Shown here piece after piece: positions 44,767 through 53,759 of a stretch of DNA of 64,000 bases (within the stretch, counting starts at the first letter, position 1; every line of letters begins with the position of its first letter). Made by a program: the position numbers and the translations under genes. Below the pieces are notes generated by a model that saw nothing but the letters and a program-made list of their open reading frames with translations, was not told the DNA's origin and made no database searches. Origin of the DNA: Inquilinus sp052113205 (GTDB taxonomy: Bacteria > Pseudomonadota > Alphaproteobacteria > DSM-16000 > Inquilinaceae); the NCBI RefSeq assembly GCF_052113205.1, contig NZ_JBFRCU010000003.1:103911-167910 (forward strand). The letters are read 5' to 3'.

Positions 44767-45635
44767 TGCAGTTCCTCGCCATCCTCCGGGACCTCGTCCG
44801 CTACAATTTCGAATTCGCCGCGGGCCTGGTCCTGGTGGGGCTCGTGGTGGTGATGGCGCTGCTGTCCTTCGTGTCGCCATACCCGCCGCTCGACGTCTAT
44901 GTGGTGGCGCCGGACGTGCCCCCGTCATGGGAATACTTCTTCGGCACGACCTCGCGGGGGCAGGACGTGTTCTGGCAGCTCACCCTCGCGATCCGCAACA
45001 CGCTCACCTTCGGTATCGTGGTGGCGGTGCTCAGCCGGATCATCGCACTCGCGGTCGGGCTTATCGCCGGCTACAAGGGCGGATGGATCGACCGGGTGCT
45101 GATGTCGATCAACGACACCTTCGTCGTCATCCCGCTGTTCCCGATCCTCGTGCTGTTCTACTTCATCATGCGCGACGCGATGAGTTGGGCCATGCTCGCG
45201 CTGATCACCGCAGCGCTCGGCTGGGCCTATGACGCGCGGCTGATCCGGGCCATGGCGATGAGCCTGCGCAGCCGCGAATTCACCAACCAGGCCTATTTCT
45301 CGGGCGCGAGCACCGGCCGGATCCTGGTGCAGGAACACCTGCCCTTCGTCCTGCCGATCGTGTTCTCGACGACGATGAACAACATCAACTGGTCGATCGG
45401 CATCGAGGTGACGCTGTCAGTGCTCGGCTTCACCGACATCAACACGCCGACCGTGGGCGGCATGATCTACTGGGCCAACCAGCACACCGCGCTGGTCGCC
45501 GGCGTGTGGTGGTGGATCGCCTTTCCGGTGGCCCTGGTGGTGATGCTCTTCATCGGGCTGTTCCTGCTCGCGATCTCGATGAACGAATACATCGATCCGC
45601 GCAGCCGCCTCGCGCGCATGGGGGGCGGCGCATGA
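44766..45635 (+). CDS. ABC transporter permease (DppC/OppC-like)
   Basis: 289-aa inner-membrane protein. After TM1 comes the DppC-type periplasmic segment (PSWEYFFGTTSRGQDVFWQL). The docking loop is SREFTNQAYFSGASTGRILV, and the end is NEYIDPRSRLARMGGGA, typical of DppC tails. It overlaps both neighbours (TGATG before, ATGA after). It pairs with the DppB-like subunit to form the channel of the putative arabino-oligosaccharide importer. Confidence 0.93.
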   Translation: MQFLAILRDLVRYNFEFAAGLVLVGLVVVMALLSFVSPYPPLDVYVVAPDVPPSWEYFFGTTSRGQDVFWQLTLAIRNTLTFGIVVAVLSRIIALAVGLIAGYKGGWIDRVLMSINDTFVVIPLFPILVLFYFIMRDAMSWAMLALITAALGWAYDARLIRAMAMSLRSREFTNQAYFSGASTGRILVQEHLPFVLPIVFSTTMNNINWSIGIEVTLSVLGFTDINTPTVGGMIYWANQHTALVAGVWWWIAFPVALVVMLFIGLFLLAISMNEYIDPRSRLARMGGGA

Positions 45636-46642
45636 GCCTGGCACCGCTGCTCCAGGTCTCGGGCCTCAAGGCCTACTACCAGATGCGGTTCTTCGGCGTG
45701 ACGCGGGAGGTGCGGGCCGTCGACGACATCAGCTTCACCATCCGCCGCAACGAGATCTACGGCCTGGCCGGGGAATCCAGCTCCGGCAAGACCACCCTGA
45801 TCAAGACCATCGCCCGCGCGATCCGCCCGCCGCTGAACGTCGTCGGCGGCTCCGTCACCTTCGACTTCAAGGACGGCCGCCGGGACGTCTATGCGATGTC
45901 CCCGGCCGAGCTCGACGCGATCCGCTGGAGCCGGCTGTCCTATGTCAGCCAGGGCTCGATGAATGTGCTCAACCCGGTGCGACGGATCCGGCACAGCTTC
46001 GTCGACTTCGCCGCGCGGCATCTCGGCGGCACCCGGCAGGCCTTCTTCGCCGCGGTCTCGGCCCATCTGCGGCGGCTGTCCCTCGACCCCAAAGTGCTCG
46101 ACGCCTATCCGCACGAGATGTCGGGCGGCATGCGCCAGCGCCTGACCATCGCGCTCGCCACCATCTGCCGGCCCGAATTCATCATCGCCGACGAACCGAC
46201 CACCGCGCTCGATGTCATCGTGCAGAAGGGCGTGCTGGCCATGCTGCGCGAGGTCCAGCAGGAGATGGGCTCCTCCATCCTGTTCGTCACCCACGACATA
46301 GCGGTGCATGCCAATCTGACCGACCGGCTCGGCATCATGTATGCCGGCCGGCTGGTGGAGGAGGGGCCGACCGCCGAGGTCTTCCAGCGCCCGTTCCATC
46401 CCTACACGGCGCATCTCATCTCCAGCCTACCCCGGATCGGGGACGAGGTCAGGAAGGCCGGCCTGCCGGGGTCGCCGCCGAACCTCGCCGACCCGCCGGC
46501 GGGCTGCCGCTTCCATCCTCGCTGCCCGCTGGCGGTGGGGCGCTGCCGCGAGGTGGCGCCGCCGCTGGAGGAGCTCGAGCCGGGGCATCGCGTCGCCTGC
46601 CATGTCGCCAAGGCCAGGGCCAGCGGGGCGGTCCTGTCATGA
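45632..46642 (+). CDS. ABC transporter ATP-binding protein (DppD/OppD-like)
   Basis: 336-aa cytosolic ATPase. Walker A is GESSSGKTT, where the usual Gly at position 4 is Ser; signature EMSGGMRQRLTIALA; Walker B FIIADEPTTALDV; H-loop LFVTHDIAVHA. The C-terminal oligopeptide-type extension has a cysteine cluster, PPAGCRFHPRCPLAVGRC, which usually binds an iron-sulfur cluster. ATG 45632 overlaps the previous stop; longer open frame upstream lies inside the permease gene. It works as a heterodimer with the next ATPase. Confidence 0.92.
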   Translation: MSLAPLLQVSGLKAYYQMRFFGVTREVRAVDDISFTIRRNEIYGLAGESSSGKTTLIKTIARAIRPPLNVVGGSVTFDFKDGRRDVYAMSPAELDAIRWSRLSYVSQGSMNVLNPVRRIRHSFVDFAARHLGGTRQAFFAAVSAHLRRLSLDPKVLDAYPHEMSGGMRQRLTIALATICRPEFIIADEPTTALDVIVQKGVLAMLREVQQEMGSSILFVTHDIAVHANLTDRLGIMYAGRLVEEGPTAEVFQRPFHPYTAHLISSLPRIGDEVRKAGLPGSPPNLADPPAGCRFHPRCPLAVGRCREVAPPLEELEPGHRVACHVAKARASGAVLS

Positions 46643-47484
46643 CCACCCTTCTGGAGATCCGGCAGGTCAGCAAGACCTTCAGGTCCGGAGGGCTGTTCGG
46701 GCGCCATGTCGTGCAGGCCGTCGACAGCGTCGATTTCGCCCTGGCCAGCGAGCGGCCGGAGATCTTCACGATCATCGGCGAGTCCGGCTCGGGCAAGTCG
46801 ACGCTGGCGCGGATGATCCTCAACAGCGTGTCGCCGAGCGCAGGGTCGATCCTGTTCCGCGGCCGCGATCTCGCCGCCATCCGCAGCCGCCGCGACCGGC
46901 TGGCCTTCATGGCCGAGGTCCAGCCGGTGTTCCAGAATCCCTTCGAGGCGTTCAACCCGCTGAAGCGGCTCGACCGCTATCTGTACATGGCGGCGCGCCG
47001 CTTCTGCGGTGCCCGGACGCGCGACGAGGTCGAGGCCCTGGCGGATGCGGCGCTGCGCAAGGTCGGGCTCTCGCTCGCCGAGGTCCGCGGCCGCTTCCCG
47101 CACGAGATGTCCGGCGGGCAGCTGCAGCGTGTCGCGATCGCCCGCGCCCTGGTGCCCGAGCCGGCCCTGGTGGTGGCGGACGAGCCGGTCTCGATGATCG
47201 ACGCCTCGCTGCGCATGACCATCGTCAACATGTTCCGGACGCTGCGCGACGAGTTCGGAGTCTCGATCATCTACATCACCCACGACCTCGCCACCGCCTA
47301 CACCATCAGCGACCGGCTGATCATCATGGAGAAGGGCAAGGTGGTGGAGAGCGGGGCGGCCCGCGCCGTGCTCGACGCCCCGAGCCATCCCTATTCCATC
47401 CGATTGCTGCAGGCGGTGCTGCCCGTCGGCAACGCCTGGCGGGACGAGCATCCCGCCGAGCCCCGGCCCCAGCCGGCGGCCTGA
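46639..47484 (+). CDS. ABC transporter ATP-binding protein (DppF/OppF-like)
   Basis: 281-aa cytosolic ATPase overlapping the previous gene by ATGA. Walker A GESGSGKST, Q-loop QPVFQNPFEAFNP, signature EMSGGQLQRVAIARA, Walker B LVVADEPVSMIDAS and H-loop IYITHDLATAY are all intact. It lacks the C-terminal cysteine cluster found in its partner, so it is slightly short for DppF. Completes the five-component importer. Confidence 0.92.
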   Translation: MTTLLEIRQVSKTFRSGGLFGRHVVQAVDSVDFALASERPEIFTIIGESGSGKSTLARMILNSVSPSAGSILFRGRDLAAIRSRRDRLAFMAEVQPVFQNPFEAFNPLKRLDRYLYMAARRFCGARTRDEVEALADAALRKVGLSLAEVRGRFPHEMSGGQLQRVAIARALVPEPALVVADEPVSMIDASLRMTIVNMFRTLRDEFGVSIIYITHDLATAYTISDRLIIMEKGKVVESGAARAVLDAPSHPYSIRLLQAVLPVGNAWRDEHPAEPRPQPAA

Positions 47485-47514
47485 CCGTTTTCCTCGTCTC
47501 TCCCGGAGTTTTCC

Positions 47515-49065
47515 ATGCAGACCATCAAGGTTTCCATCGACCGCACCTTTGCCATCGGCGAGACCGATCCCCGTCTGTTCGGCGCCTTCGTCGAGCATCT
47601 CGGGCGCTGCGTCTATGGCGGTCTGTACGAGCCTGGGCATCCGACCGCGGACGCCCATGGATTCCGTGGCGACGTGCTCGAACTGGTGCGTGAGCTGGCG
47701 CCCACCATCATGCGCTATCCGGGCGGCAATTTCGTCTCGGGCTATGACTGGGAGGACGGCGTCGGGCCGGTCGACCAGCGTCCGCGCCGGCTCGACCTCG
47801 CCTGGATGTCGAAGGAGACCAATGCCTTCGGCACCAACGAGTTCATCGACTGGTGCCGGGCGGCCGGCATCGAGCCGATGCTCGCGGTCAATCTCGGCAC
47901 GCGCGACGGCGACGCGGCGCGGCGGCTCGTCGAATACTGCAACTTCCCCGGCGATACCGAGCTGTCGGACCTTCGCCGCGCCCATGGCTGGCCGGAGCCG
48001 CACGGCGTCAAGTTCTGGTGCCTCGGCAACGAGATGGACGGTCCGTGGCAGATGGAGACCAAGACCGCCGAGGAATACGGCCGCAAGGCCACCGAGGCGG
48101 CCAAGATGATGAAATGGGTCGACCCGTCGATCGAGCTCGCCGCCTGCGGCTCCTCCGGCCGCACCATGCCGACCTTCGGCACCTGGGAGGACACGGTGCT
48201 CGAGCACACCTTCGACCATGTCGAGTTCATCTCGCTGCACACCTATCTCAACGACTATGCCGGCGACACGGAGGCCTTCCTCGCCAGCCCCGACCTGATG
48301 GACTCCTTCATCGACGAGGTCGTCGCCCTCGTCGATGCGGTGGCGGCGCGGCGGCGGTCGTCCAAGCGCATCATGCTCAGCTTCGACGAATGGAACGTCT
48401 GGTACCGCACGCGCCGCCGCAGCGAAGGCCGGACCAAGCTCGGCTGGCCGGTGGCGCCCGAGATCCTCGAAGAGATCTACAACATGAAGGATGCGCTGGC
48501 CTTCGGCGGGGCCTGCATCTCGCTGCTCAACCATGCCGACCGGGTGCGCTGCGCCTGCCTGGCGCAGCTGGTGAACGCCATCGCGCCGATCATGACGGAA
48601 ACCGGCGGCCCGGCGTGGCGGCAGACGATCTTCCACCCCTTCGCCCATTTCAGCAATTTCGGCCGCGGCCGGGTCCTGCGCGCGGAGGTGGCCTCGCCGA
48701 CCTATGCCGCGACCTATCACGACCCGCGCGGCACCGCCGACCTGGCCTTTCCGCTGCCGGAAGTGCCCTATGTCAAGCTCGCCGCCGTCCACGACGATGC
48801 GGGCCGGACCGTGACCCTGTTCGTGCTCAACCGCCATCTCGACCAGCCGATGCCGATCGACGTCGACATCCGCGGCTTCGGCAACCTCGAACTGAAGGAA
48901 GCGCTGGAATTGCGGGACGATGATCTCTCCGCGACCAATACGAAGGAGGCGCCGGACCGGGTCGGGCCGGGCACGCTGGCCGGGGTCCGCGCCGGGGGCG
49001 GCCGGGTCCTCGCCACGCTCGCGCCCGCATCCTGGAACGTGATCCGGCTGGCGACTGCTCTATGA
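47515..49065 (+). CDS. abfA: Alpha-L-arabinofuranosidase, glycoside hydrolase family 51
   Basis: 516-aa enzyme that releases terminal arabinofuranosyl units from arabinan or arabinoxylan fragments. GH51 motifs are VEHLGRCVYGGLYEP near the start and MRYPGGNFVSGYDWEDG. The acid/base Glu173 is in CLGNEMDGPW and the nucleophile Glu292 in SFDEWNVWY. The C-terminal beta domain follows. There is no signal peptide, so it acts in the cytosol on imported oligosaccharides, consistent with its place 30 bp after the importer ATPase. Length is normal for the family. Confidence 0.95.
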   Translation: MQTIKVSIDRTFAIGETDPRLFGAFVEHLGRCVYGGLYEPGHPTADAHGFRGDVLELVRELAPTIMRYPGGNFVSGYDWEDGVGPVDQRPRRLDLAWMSKETNAFGTNEFIDWCRAAGIEPMLAVNLGTRDGDAARRLVEYCNFPGDTELSDLRRAHGWPEPHGVKFWCLGNEMDGPWQMETKTAEEYGRKATEAAKMMKWVDPSIELAACGSSGRTMPTFGTWEDTVLEHTFDHVEFISLHTYLNDYAGDTEAFLASPDLMDSFIDEVVALVDAVAARRRSSKRIMLSFDEWNVWYRTRRRSEGRTKLGWPVAPEILEEIYNMKDALAFGGACISLLNHADRVRCACLAQLVNAIAPIMTETGGPAWRQTIFHPFAHFSNFGRGRVLRAEVASPTYAATYHDPRGTADLAFPLPEVPYVKLAAVHDDAGRTVTLFVLNRHLDQPMPIDVDIRGFGNLELKEALELRDDDLSATNTKEAPDRVGPGTLAGVRAGGGRVLATLAPASWNVIRLATAL

Positions 49066-49116
49066 CCTAAGTCGCCCGAGAATTAATGTTCCGGAGAAGC
49101 GAATGTTATTCTTTTA

Positions 49117-49207
49117 CTGTCATTGCCGGGCTTGACCCGGCAATCCAGGGGCCACCGAGAGCTGCTTTGGAAGCCCCTGGATCCTCGGGTCAAGCCCGAG
49201 GATGACA
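49117..49207. repeat. Dispersed palindromic intergenic repeat (REP-like)
   Basis: Two imperfect inverted arms of about 34 nt, TGTCATTGCCGGGCTTGACC leftwards and GGGTCAAGCCCGAGGATGAC rightwards, surround CCAGGGGCC...CCCCTGG. A further single arm (GGGTCAAGCCCGGGCATGAC) lies at 49275-49295. This type of CGGGCTTGACCCG palindrome is dispersed through many alphaproteobacterial genomes. It follows the arabinofuranosidase stop and may also act as a transcript end for that operon. Confidence 0.8.
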
Positions 49208-49338
49208 ATTAAATAGAGTATCAACCTAAGACAAACACGCTTCGGTTGCGATTTTTCCTCAACCGGACGGCCGTGGGTCAAGCCCGGGCATGACAGTTGG
49301 GTGGAAGTCCGATCGGCTCACCAATTCTCGGACGACGC

Positions 49339-50046
49339 CTAAAGCCCCATGGCCCGCTGGATCGCCTGGGTCAGGTGGGCCCGGAGCGCCGCCTCGGCGG
49401 CGTCCGGATCCCGGGCCAGGCAGGCCTCGAAGATCTCCAGATGCTCCGCCATCGTCCGCCGCACCTTCGCTGCGGAATAGGCGTAGTGGTGATCCAGCCG
49501 GATCAGCCGGATGTAGTCCTGCGTCTGCAGGAACGCCTTGCGGAGGAGGGGGTTGTCCAGCGCGTCGATCGCGCCGAGATGCAGGCTGGCGTCGACCTCC
49601 TCGATCCGGCGCGCCAGGTCGCGGTCGACATCTCCGCCATCGACCCAGCCGATGACCTCGCGATGCTGCCCGATCATCGCCTCGATCCGGTCGCGCGGCG
49701 CTGTCTCGGCGAAGTGCCGGATGGCGGGAGTCTCCAGAAAGAGGCGCAGCTGGTACGAGTTGCGGACCAGCGCCAGGTCCGGCTTGGCGATCTCGATGCC
49801 CGCGCGGGCCCGGATCGTCACCAGCCCCTCCGCCTGCAGCACCTGCAGCGCCTCCCGCAGGGGCCCCAGCGGCGAGCCGACGATCTCGACCAGCTCCGCC
49901 TGCGACATGAAGGCGCCGGGCTGCAGCCGCCGCTCGAACAGCGCCTCCTTGAACCGTTCATAGGCGACGCGGCTGAGATTCGGCGCGGCTTCGGTGCGCA
50001 GCGTCGCCGGATGTTCGTCGGATGACCGTCTCAGGGTGCTGCTCAT
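49339..50046 (-). CDS. GntR-family (FCD subfamily) transcriptional regulator
   Basis: 235-aa regulator. The wHTH (about 25-90) includes MSQAELVEIVGSPLGPLREA and LQVLQAEGLVTIRARAGIEI. The FCD domain has RNSYQLRLFLETPAIRHFAE and the metal-site residues in EEVDASLHLGAIDALDN and MAEHLEIFEACLARDPDAAE. It is divergent from the enolase-superfamily/ABC operon at 50143, with a perfect 12-bp palindrome in the spacer. Such regulators usually respond to the sugar acid degraded by the neighbouring dehydratases. Confidence 0.9.
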   Translation of the reverse strand: MSSTLRRSSDEHPATLRTEAAPNLSRVAYERFKEALFERRLQPGAFMSQAELVEIVGSPLGPLREALQVLQAEGLVTIRARAGIEIAKPDLALVRNSYQLRLFLETPAIRHFAETAPRDRIEAMIGQHREVIGWVDGGDVDRDLARRIEEVDASLHLGAIDALDNPLLRKAFLQTQDYIRLIRLDHHYAYSAAKVRRTMAEHLEIFEACLARDPDAAEAALRAHLTQAIQRAMGL

Positions 50047-50093
50047 TTGCCTGATGATTCAATTGCCACATAGAGAAATATCTGTTACCTGAG

Positions 50094-50105
50094 TTGATAT
50101 ATCAA
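50094..50105. promoter_or_regulatory. Putative GntR/FCD operator
   Basis: TTGATATATCAA is a perfect 12-bp palindrome in the A/T-rich spacer between the GntR regulator and the dehydratase/ABC operon, 38 bp before the first ATG. It is the expected place for repressor binding over a promoter. Confidence 0.6.
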
Positions 50106-50142
50106 TAGCCGTCACGCAAGACGGCGCATGGAGGAGCCCGGA

Positions 50143-51282
50143 ATGCGGCTGAACGATTTCACCCTGACCCGTTTCCAGTTCGCCCGCGACCGGGTGATCG
50201 GGGACAGCCAGGTCCGCATCGCCCAGGCGCATATCGGTGTGATCGAGCTGCACACCGATGACGGGAACACCGGGACGGGTTTCTTCCACAGCCTGTTCCA
50301 TCCGCTGCCGGCGCTGGCCGAGATCGAGCGGACCTTCGCCGAGGAGGCGTGGCCCGGCCTGGCGGGGCAGGCGCCGGCGGGGCTGATCCACCGCGTCACC
50401 CGGCCCCGCGGCGGCAACAGCCGCCGGACGTCGCTCGGCTTCGAAGAGGCGATAGCCCAGGCGCTGTGGGACCTCGCGGCCCGGGAAGCCGGCCTGCCGC
50501 TCTACCGCTATCTCGGTGGCAGCGATCCCAAGGTGCGGGTCTATGCCAGCGGCCTCGACTTCCATCTGAGCGACGACGACTACGCGTCCCTGTTCCGGCA
50601 GGCGCGGGACCAGGGCTACCGCGGCTTCAAGATCAAGGTCGGCCATCCCGACATCGAATGGGATCTCCGGCGCCTGGCGCTGGTGGCCGAGATCGCCAAG
50701 GGCCATGGGCCGATCATGATCGATGCCAACGAGGCCTGGTCGCCGAAGGAGGCGATCCGGCGGCTCGACCAGTTCCGGCGCGCGGGCTTCGACATCCTCT
50801 GGGTCGAGGACCCCTGCCTGCGCGACGATTTCGACGGCCTGCGGGAGATCCGCCTGGCCGCGCCGCATGTGCTGGTCAATTCCGGCGAATATCTCGACCT
50901 GCGCGGCAAGCGCCGGCTGCTGGAGGGCCGCGGCGCCGACCTTCTCAACGTCCACGGCCATATCGGCGACGTGTTGAAGGCGGGCTGGCTGGCGGCGGAG
51001 CATGGCGTCCCGGTGACGCTCGGCAACACGTCGCTGGAGATCGGGGTCCATCTGGCCGCCGCACTGCCCGAGGCCGATTGGCTGGAATACTCGTTCCAGA
51101 ACACCAACCACCTGGTCGAGGAGCCGATCGCCCTGCGCGACGGCTATGCCTACGCGCCGGACCGGCCGGGCCACGGCCTGGTGCTGTCCGCCGAGGCCCG
51201 GGCCGGGGCGGCGCCGCAGGTGCTGCGGCCGGAGGAGCTGCCGCCGGCCCCGGCATCGACGCCGATCCGGCTCCCGTCCTGA
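50143..51282 (+). CDS. Mandelate racemase/muconate lactonizing enzyme family protein (sugar acid dehydratase-like)
   Basis: 379-aa enolase-superfamily enzyme. The base motif KxK is Lys163/Lys165 in GFKIKVGHPD. Metal ligands are Asp in IMIDANEAW, Glu in WVEDPCLRDD and Glu in VNSGEYLDL, and the opposite base is likely His in NVHGHIGDVL. This set fits an acid-sugar dehydratase or racemase. ATG 50143 has GGAGGAG 7 nt upstream, better than the in-frame ATG at 50128. It is first in the operon, 50 bp before a binding-protein gene. Confidence 0.88.
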   Translation: MRLNDFTLTRFQFARDRVIGDSQVRIAQAHIGVIELHTDDGNTGTGFFHSLFHPLPALAEIERTFAEEAWPGLAGQAPAGLIHRVTRPRGGNSRRTSLGFEEAIAQALWDLAAREAGLPLYRYLGGSDPKVRVYASGLDFHLSDDDYASLFRQARDQGYRGFKIKVGHPDIEWDLRRLALVAEIAKGHGPIMIDANEAWSPKEAIRRLDQFRRAGFDILWVEDPCLRDDFDGLREIRLAAPHVLVNSGEYLDLRGKRRLLEGRGADLLNVHGHIGDVLKAGWLAAEHGVPVTLGNTSLEIGVHLAAALPEADWLEYSFQNTNHLVEEPIALRDGYAYAPDRPGHGLVLSAEARAGAAPQVLRPEELPPAPASTPIRLPS

Positions 51283-51332
51283 CCAGATCCAAGAACGCAA
51301 AGCCCAAGAACGCAAAACAGGGAGGACATGTC

Positions 51333-52577
51333 ATGCTCGTCGATCGGCGCACATTGCTGCGCACCGCCGCGGCCGTCCCGGTCCTGGCGCTCGCGCCGCG
51401 CCTCGCCCGGGCGGCAGCGGAAGGCCGCATCAATTACTGGCACCACCTGACCAGCGAGAGCGAGTTCAAGGGGCTGGAGGCGGTGATGGCGCTGTTCCAG
51501 CAGCGCTATCCCGGCATCTCGCTGACCCAGGAGAACATCCCGAACCCGGAATACATGTCGAAGATCACCGCGGCGGTGGTCTCCGGGTCGAAGCCCGACA
51601 CGGCGATGGTGACCGCCGAGCGGGTCAACGATATGGTCGGGATGGGCGGGCTTGTCGACCTGACCGACCGGATCAAGGGCTGGGACAAGGCGGCGGCATT
51701 CCCGCAGGACCGCTGGACCGGGGCGAGCGTCGGCGGCAAGATCTACGGCATCCCGGCCTTCACCTTCGTCGACTGGATGTACTACCGAAAAGACTGGTTC
51801 GACGAGGCCGGCATCAGCGGCCCGCCGAAGACGCTGGCCGAGTTCCAGGACGCCGCGATCAAGCTGACCGACCCGGCGAAGGGGCGCTATGGCTTCAGCC
51901 TGCGCGGCGGGGCCGGCGGCTACCAATACGTGGTCGACATGATCGAGAGCTTCGGCTCGCCGATCGTCGTCGATGGCAAGCCGGCGATGGACAAGCCCAA
52001 GGCCATCGAGGCGATCACCTTCCTGTCGGAGCTGTTCACGCGGTACAAGGCCTGCCCGCCCAGCGCGCCCAATGACGGCTACCGGCAGATCATGGAGGCG
52101 TTCAAGACCGGCCAGACCGCCATGGTCTGGCATCACACCGGATCGCTGGCGGAGATCTCCGGCGCGATGAAGCCGGGCCAGTTCATGACCGCGGTGCGCC
52201 CGGCCGGCCCTGCCGCCCACATCGCGCGGCTGACCTATCAGTTCAACGGCCTGATGTCGGATGCCAATGCCGAAGCCGCCTGGGCCTGGCTCGCCTTCTG
52301 GGCCGAGCCCGACGCGGCGATCGCGTTCCTGGAGCAGACGGGGTACTTCCCGGCCTCGCCGCAGACGGCGTCGGACAGCCGCATCACCGGCAACCCGCTC
52401 TATGGCGCCGCGGTCGAGACGACCAAATTCGGCCGCCTGCCACCCCGGTTCATCGGCTCCGCGGGATGGGACGACAATGTCGTGCTGCCCGAATTCCAGA
52501 AGGTCCTGGTCGGCCGGAGCACGCCGGAGGCCTGCGTCGATGCCCTGATGGCCGGCCTCGACGCCGCCCTGCAGTAG
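51333..52577 (+). CDS. ABC transporter sugar-binding protein (family 1)
   Basis: 414-aa periplasmic receptor. The N-terminus LVDRRTLLRTAAAVPVLALA has a twin-arginine pattern, so export through TAT is possible. The mature part starts GRINYWHHLTSESEFKGLEA and contains SKITAAVVSGSKPDTAMVTA and YGIPAFTFVDWMYYRKDWFD, typical of SBP_bac_1. GGGAGG precedes ATG 51333. Upstream open frame lies inside the dehydratase gene. It supplies ligand to the permeases at 53756-55545; the neighbouring dehydratases suggest a sugar acid or its glycoside. Confidence 0.9.
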   Translation: MLVDRRTLLRTAAAVPVLALAPRLARAAAEGRINYWHHLTSESEFKGLEAVMALFQQRYPGISLTQENIPNPEYMSKITAAVVSGSKPDTAMVTAERVNDMVGMGGLVDLTDRIKGWDKAAAFPQDRWTGASVGGKIYGIPAFTFVDWMYYRKDWFDEAGISGPPKTLAEFQDAAIKLTDPAKGRYGFSLRGGAGGYQYVVDMIESFGSPIVVDGKPAMDKPKAIEAITFLSELFTRYKACPPSAPNDGYRQIMEAFKTGQTAMVWHHTGSLAEISGAMKPGQFMTAVRPAGPAAHIARLTYQFNGLMSDANAEAAWAWLAFWAEPDAAIAFLEQTGYFPASPQTASDSRITGNPLYGAAVETTKFGRLPPRFIGSAGWDDNVVLPEFQKVLVGRSTPEACVDALMAGLDAALQ

Positions 52578-52593
52578 CGGCCGGGGCAGGGGG

Positions 52594-52620
52594 GCGGCAA
52601 CCGTCCCGCGGGACTGCCGC
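52594..52620 (+). terminator. Intergenic hairpin after the binding-protein gene
   Basis: GCGGCA and TGCCGC enclose the perfect palindrome GTCCCGCGGGAC (52603-52614), 16 bp after the binding-protein stop. There is no T-tract. It is the fourth such hairpin following a binding-protein gene in this window. Confidence 0.5.
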
Positions 52621-52652
52621 ACGGCCAGACCGAGGATCGAGGGAGGCGCGGC

Positions 52653-53759
52653 ATGCGCATCGAGGACATCCGCTGCTGGGTGGTCGAGACCGAGCATCCG
52701 GCGCATCCCTATCGCTGGCGCCAGGGGCTGGCCGGATCCGGCGACGGCACCCCGGCGGACCGCAAGCCGCTGAAGGCCGTGATCCGCATGGACACCGATT
52801 CCGGCATCTCCGGCGCGATCGAGGTGGCGAATGCCTGGGGCGCGATGAGCCTGGTCGACCGGCGGCTGAAGCGGCTCGTCGGCGAGAACCCGCTCCTGAC
52901 CGAAAGGCTGTGGACGCTGGTCTGGGAGATCGACCGGATCGAGGAGATCGCGATGCCGCATCTCGGCATCGTCGACCTGCTCGCCTGGGACATCAAGGCC
53001 AAGGCCGCCGGCATGCCGCTGCACCAGCTGCTCGGCGGCCATGACCGCCGGGTGCCGGCCTACGCCTCCACGGTCACCTGGGACTCGATGGGCGACTACG
53101 AGCGGCACATCAAGCAGTGCATCGATGCCGGCTTCACCGCCTTCAAGCTGCACGCCTGGGGCGACGCGAAGGAGGATGCGGTGCTGTCCCGCAACCTCCG
53201 GCGCTGGGCCGGGCCCGATGCGGCTCTGATGTTCGACGGCTCGGCCGGCTGGGACTACGTCACCGCCCTGCGGTTCGGCCGGGTGCTCGAGGCGGAAGGG
53301 TTCCTCTGGTACGAGGAGCCGATGCGGGAGTTCGAGCTGGGCTCGTATCGCAAGCTCTGTGACGCGCTCGACATCCCGGTCCTGGCGGCGGAGACCTCGG
53401 ATGGCTGTCATTGGAACATGGCCAGCTGGATCCAGGCCGGCGCGCTCGACATGGCGCGGACCAGCGCCTTCTACAAAGGCGGCCTGACCGGGGCAGTCAA
53501 GATCGCGCATCTGGCGGAAGCGCATGGCATGCGGGCCCAGGTGCACGGGATGGGCCTGGCCAACGCCCAGCTCTGCGCCGCCATCCTCAACAACGACTAT
53601 TACGAGCAGCTGGTGATCTCGAGCGAGCAGATCGCGGGCCTGGGCAGGCTCGGCCCCCTGTCGATCGAGGGCGGCGTGCTCACGGTGTCCGATGCCCCGG
53701 GGATCGGCTTCGACTTCGACTGGGAGCGGATCGAGGCCACGGCCGTGGCGCGGGCATGA
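52653..53759 (+). CDS. Enolase-superfamily protein (mandelate racemase/MLE family), second copy
   Basis: 368-aa enzyme. The base motif is KxH (Lys165 and His167 in AFKLHAWGD) rather than KxK. Metal ligands are Asp in LMFDGSAGWD, Glu in WYEEPMRE and Glu in VLAAETSDG, and the partner base is His in QVHGMGLANA. It therefore differs mechanistically from the first dehydratase of the operon and may be an epimerase or a dehydratase for another stereoisomer. GAGGGAGGCGCGGC precedes the ATG. Its stop overlaps the permease ATG (ATGA). Confidence 0.88.
   Translation: MRIEDIRCWVVETEHPAHPYRWRQGLAGSGDGTPADRKPLKAVIRMDTDSGISGAIEVANAWGAMSLVDRRLKRLVGENPLLTERLWTLVWEIDRIEEIAMPHLGIVDLLAWDIKAKAAGMPLHQLLGGHDRRVPAYASTVTWDSMGDYERHIKQCIDAGFTAFKLHAWGDAKEDAVLSRNLRRWAGPDAALMFDGSAGWDYVTALRFGRVLEAEGFLWYEEPMREFELGSYRKLCDALDIPVLAAETSDGCHWNMASWIQAGALDMARTSAFYKGGLTGAVKIAHLAEAHGMRAQVHGMGLANAQLCAAILNNDYYEQLVISSEQIAGLGRLGPLSIEGGVLTVSDAPGIGFDFDWERIEATAVARA

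Noticed and set aside
46402..48837. An 811-codon open frame on the minus strand
   Set aside because: Antisense to the DppF-like ATPase and the GH51 gene; composition is typical of a shadow frame.
49117..49295. CRISPR or small-RNA locus
   Set aside because: The arms match the common dispersed CGGGCTTGACCCG palindrome of alphaproteobacteria; there are no regular spacers.
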